A DNA stretch of 64,000 nt from CAVSJA01 sp963728145. Lineage in GTDB: Bacteria > Bacteroidota > Bacteroidia > Chitinophagales > Chitinophagaceae. The DNA is taken from NCBI GenBank assembly GCA_963728145.1, contig CAVSJA010000006.1:930001-994000 (forward strand), in the 5' to 3' direction. A program made the position numbers and the translations under genes. Below the pieces are notes generated by a model. That model was not told where the DNA came from. It did no database searches and saw only the letters and a program-made list of their open reading frames with translations. Below are positions 63,577-64,000 of this stretch, piece after piece; positions within the stretch are counted from its first letter, which is position 1; every line of letters starts with the position of its first letter.

Positions 63577-64000
63577 TCATTTCTTGTTTCCCCAGATATA
63601 GCCGATAGTTGCGGCCAGCAGGAAAGGACGGGTCTTAATTCCGCCGGTATATTCGCTTTTAATCACATTACTAAGCCCCTGGTAAACGCGAACATCAAAT
63701 GTGATTCCCGGTTTGTTGGGAACATGTCCCACACCCAGGGCAACTCCAAAATCAGTTTGGACAAAGTCGCTTGTCGAACCGGCAGTTCCATCTGCCTTTG
63801 TATAATCAGCGTTGTTCAGGAATCCCAACTGTGGACCGGTATAGAGCGCAACCTTTGAGTTCTTGATAGTGTATTTAAAAAGGAGGGGCACCTGGATATA
63901 ATTAAGATGGATATCCGTTCCGTAATAATCCTCGGTTGCCCGCTGGTTTGAAATATTTATCTCGGGTTGAATAGAAATACTTTGATTGATCGCTAATTCA
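63577..64000 (-). CDS. Outer-membrane beta-barrel protein (PorT-like), 5' partial
   Basis: The frame is open to the window edge, so the start lies beyond 64000; about 140 residues are visible. Alternating strands typical of a porin-family barrel: ISIQPEINISNQ, LNYIQVPLLFKYTI, VALYTGPQLGFLN, FGVALGVGHVPN, FLLAATIGYIWGNKK with an aromatic-basic C-terminus. Matches the outer-membrane beta-barrel family common in Bacteroidota. Confidence 0.85.
   Translation of the reverse strand, partial: ELAINQSISIQPEINISNQRATEDYYGTDIHLNYIQVPLLFKYTIKNSKVALYTGPQLGFLNNADYTKADGTAGSTSDFVQTDFGVALGVGHVPNKPGITFDVRVYQGLSNVIKSEYTGGIKTRPFLLAATIGYIWGNKK

Overview
The window looks like the chromosome of a Bacteroidota bacterium, most likely Chitinophagaceae or a near relative. 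Reasons: a type IX secretion (T9SS) C-terminal sorting domain, many ECF sigma factors with membrane partners, DUF4293 and DUF6427-like proteins, an outer-membrane beta-barrel of the PorT type, the TAnnTTTG-type promoter box, and Bacteroidota-type rhamnose and DsbD genes. No rRNA, tRNA, CRISPR array, transposase or phage gene was seen. All family assignments come from reading the translated sequence; no database search was run.

Layout. 1-3.2 kb: end of a secreted DUF4331/T9SS protein, a TPR protein and a HupE/UreJ-like membrane protein. 3.3-16.0 kb: a rhamnose uptake and degradation operon (rhaT, fused aldolase/dehydrogenase, rhaM, rhaI, FGGY kinase, two GH78 rhamnosidases, a Gfo/Idh/MocA oxidoreductase). 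16.0-18.9 kb (minus): ECF sigma factor, large membrane protein and a small secreted protein. 19.1-21.5 kb: two tandem LD-carboxypeptidases and a VOC protein. 21.6-26.3 kb (minus): an XRE regulator with its membrane partner, two alpha/beta hydrolases, and kup. 26.5-32.4 kb: secreted and membrane proteins, purQ, a DsbD N-domain protein and dsbD. 32.8-38.6 kb: an ECF sigma factor, a heavily frameshifted uvrA, a secreted protein, a DUF4293 protein and a secreted 181-aa protein.

The most unusual region is 38.8-49.3 kb. It is a one-directional cluster with its own ECF sigma factor and anti-sigma-like TPR membrane protein. These are followed by three small proteins that all end in HL-x-PP(x)PPPPP, a CHAT-TPR protease with a lipobox and a C-terminal membrane anchor, a papain-like cysteine peptidase, two related proteins ending in GG, a small lipoprotein, and a second CHAT-TPR protease. 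Three tandem secreted ~182-aa paralogues (49.4-51.5 kb), with a fourth copy at 38.1 kb, bracket it. I infer a two-protease system controlled by a membrane signal, with the small proteins as candidate substrates or adaptors.

51.7-64 kb holds housekeeping genes: glyA, a sugar nucleotidyltransferase, a coiled-coil membrane protein, a 2H phosphoesterase, an M28 peptidase, an ABC exporter, an S1/P1-like phospholipase C family protein, an FAD oxidoreductase and a partial beta-barrel.

Two features cut across the window. First, uvrA, rhaEW and rhaI carry eleven frameshifts in total, every one explained by a single extra base, while most other genes are intact. This points to insertion errors in the sequence or to an unusual +1 recoding process. 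Second, many 3' flanks carry short-period repeats (7, 8 or 9 bp) or AT-rich cruciform-like inverted repeats that often start right at stop codons.
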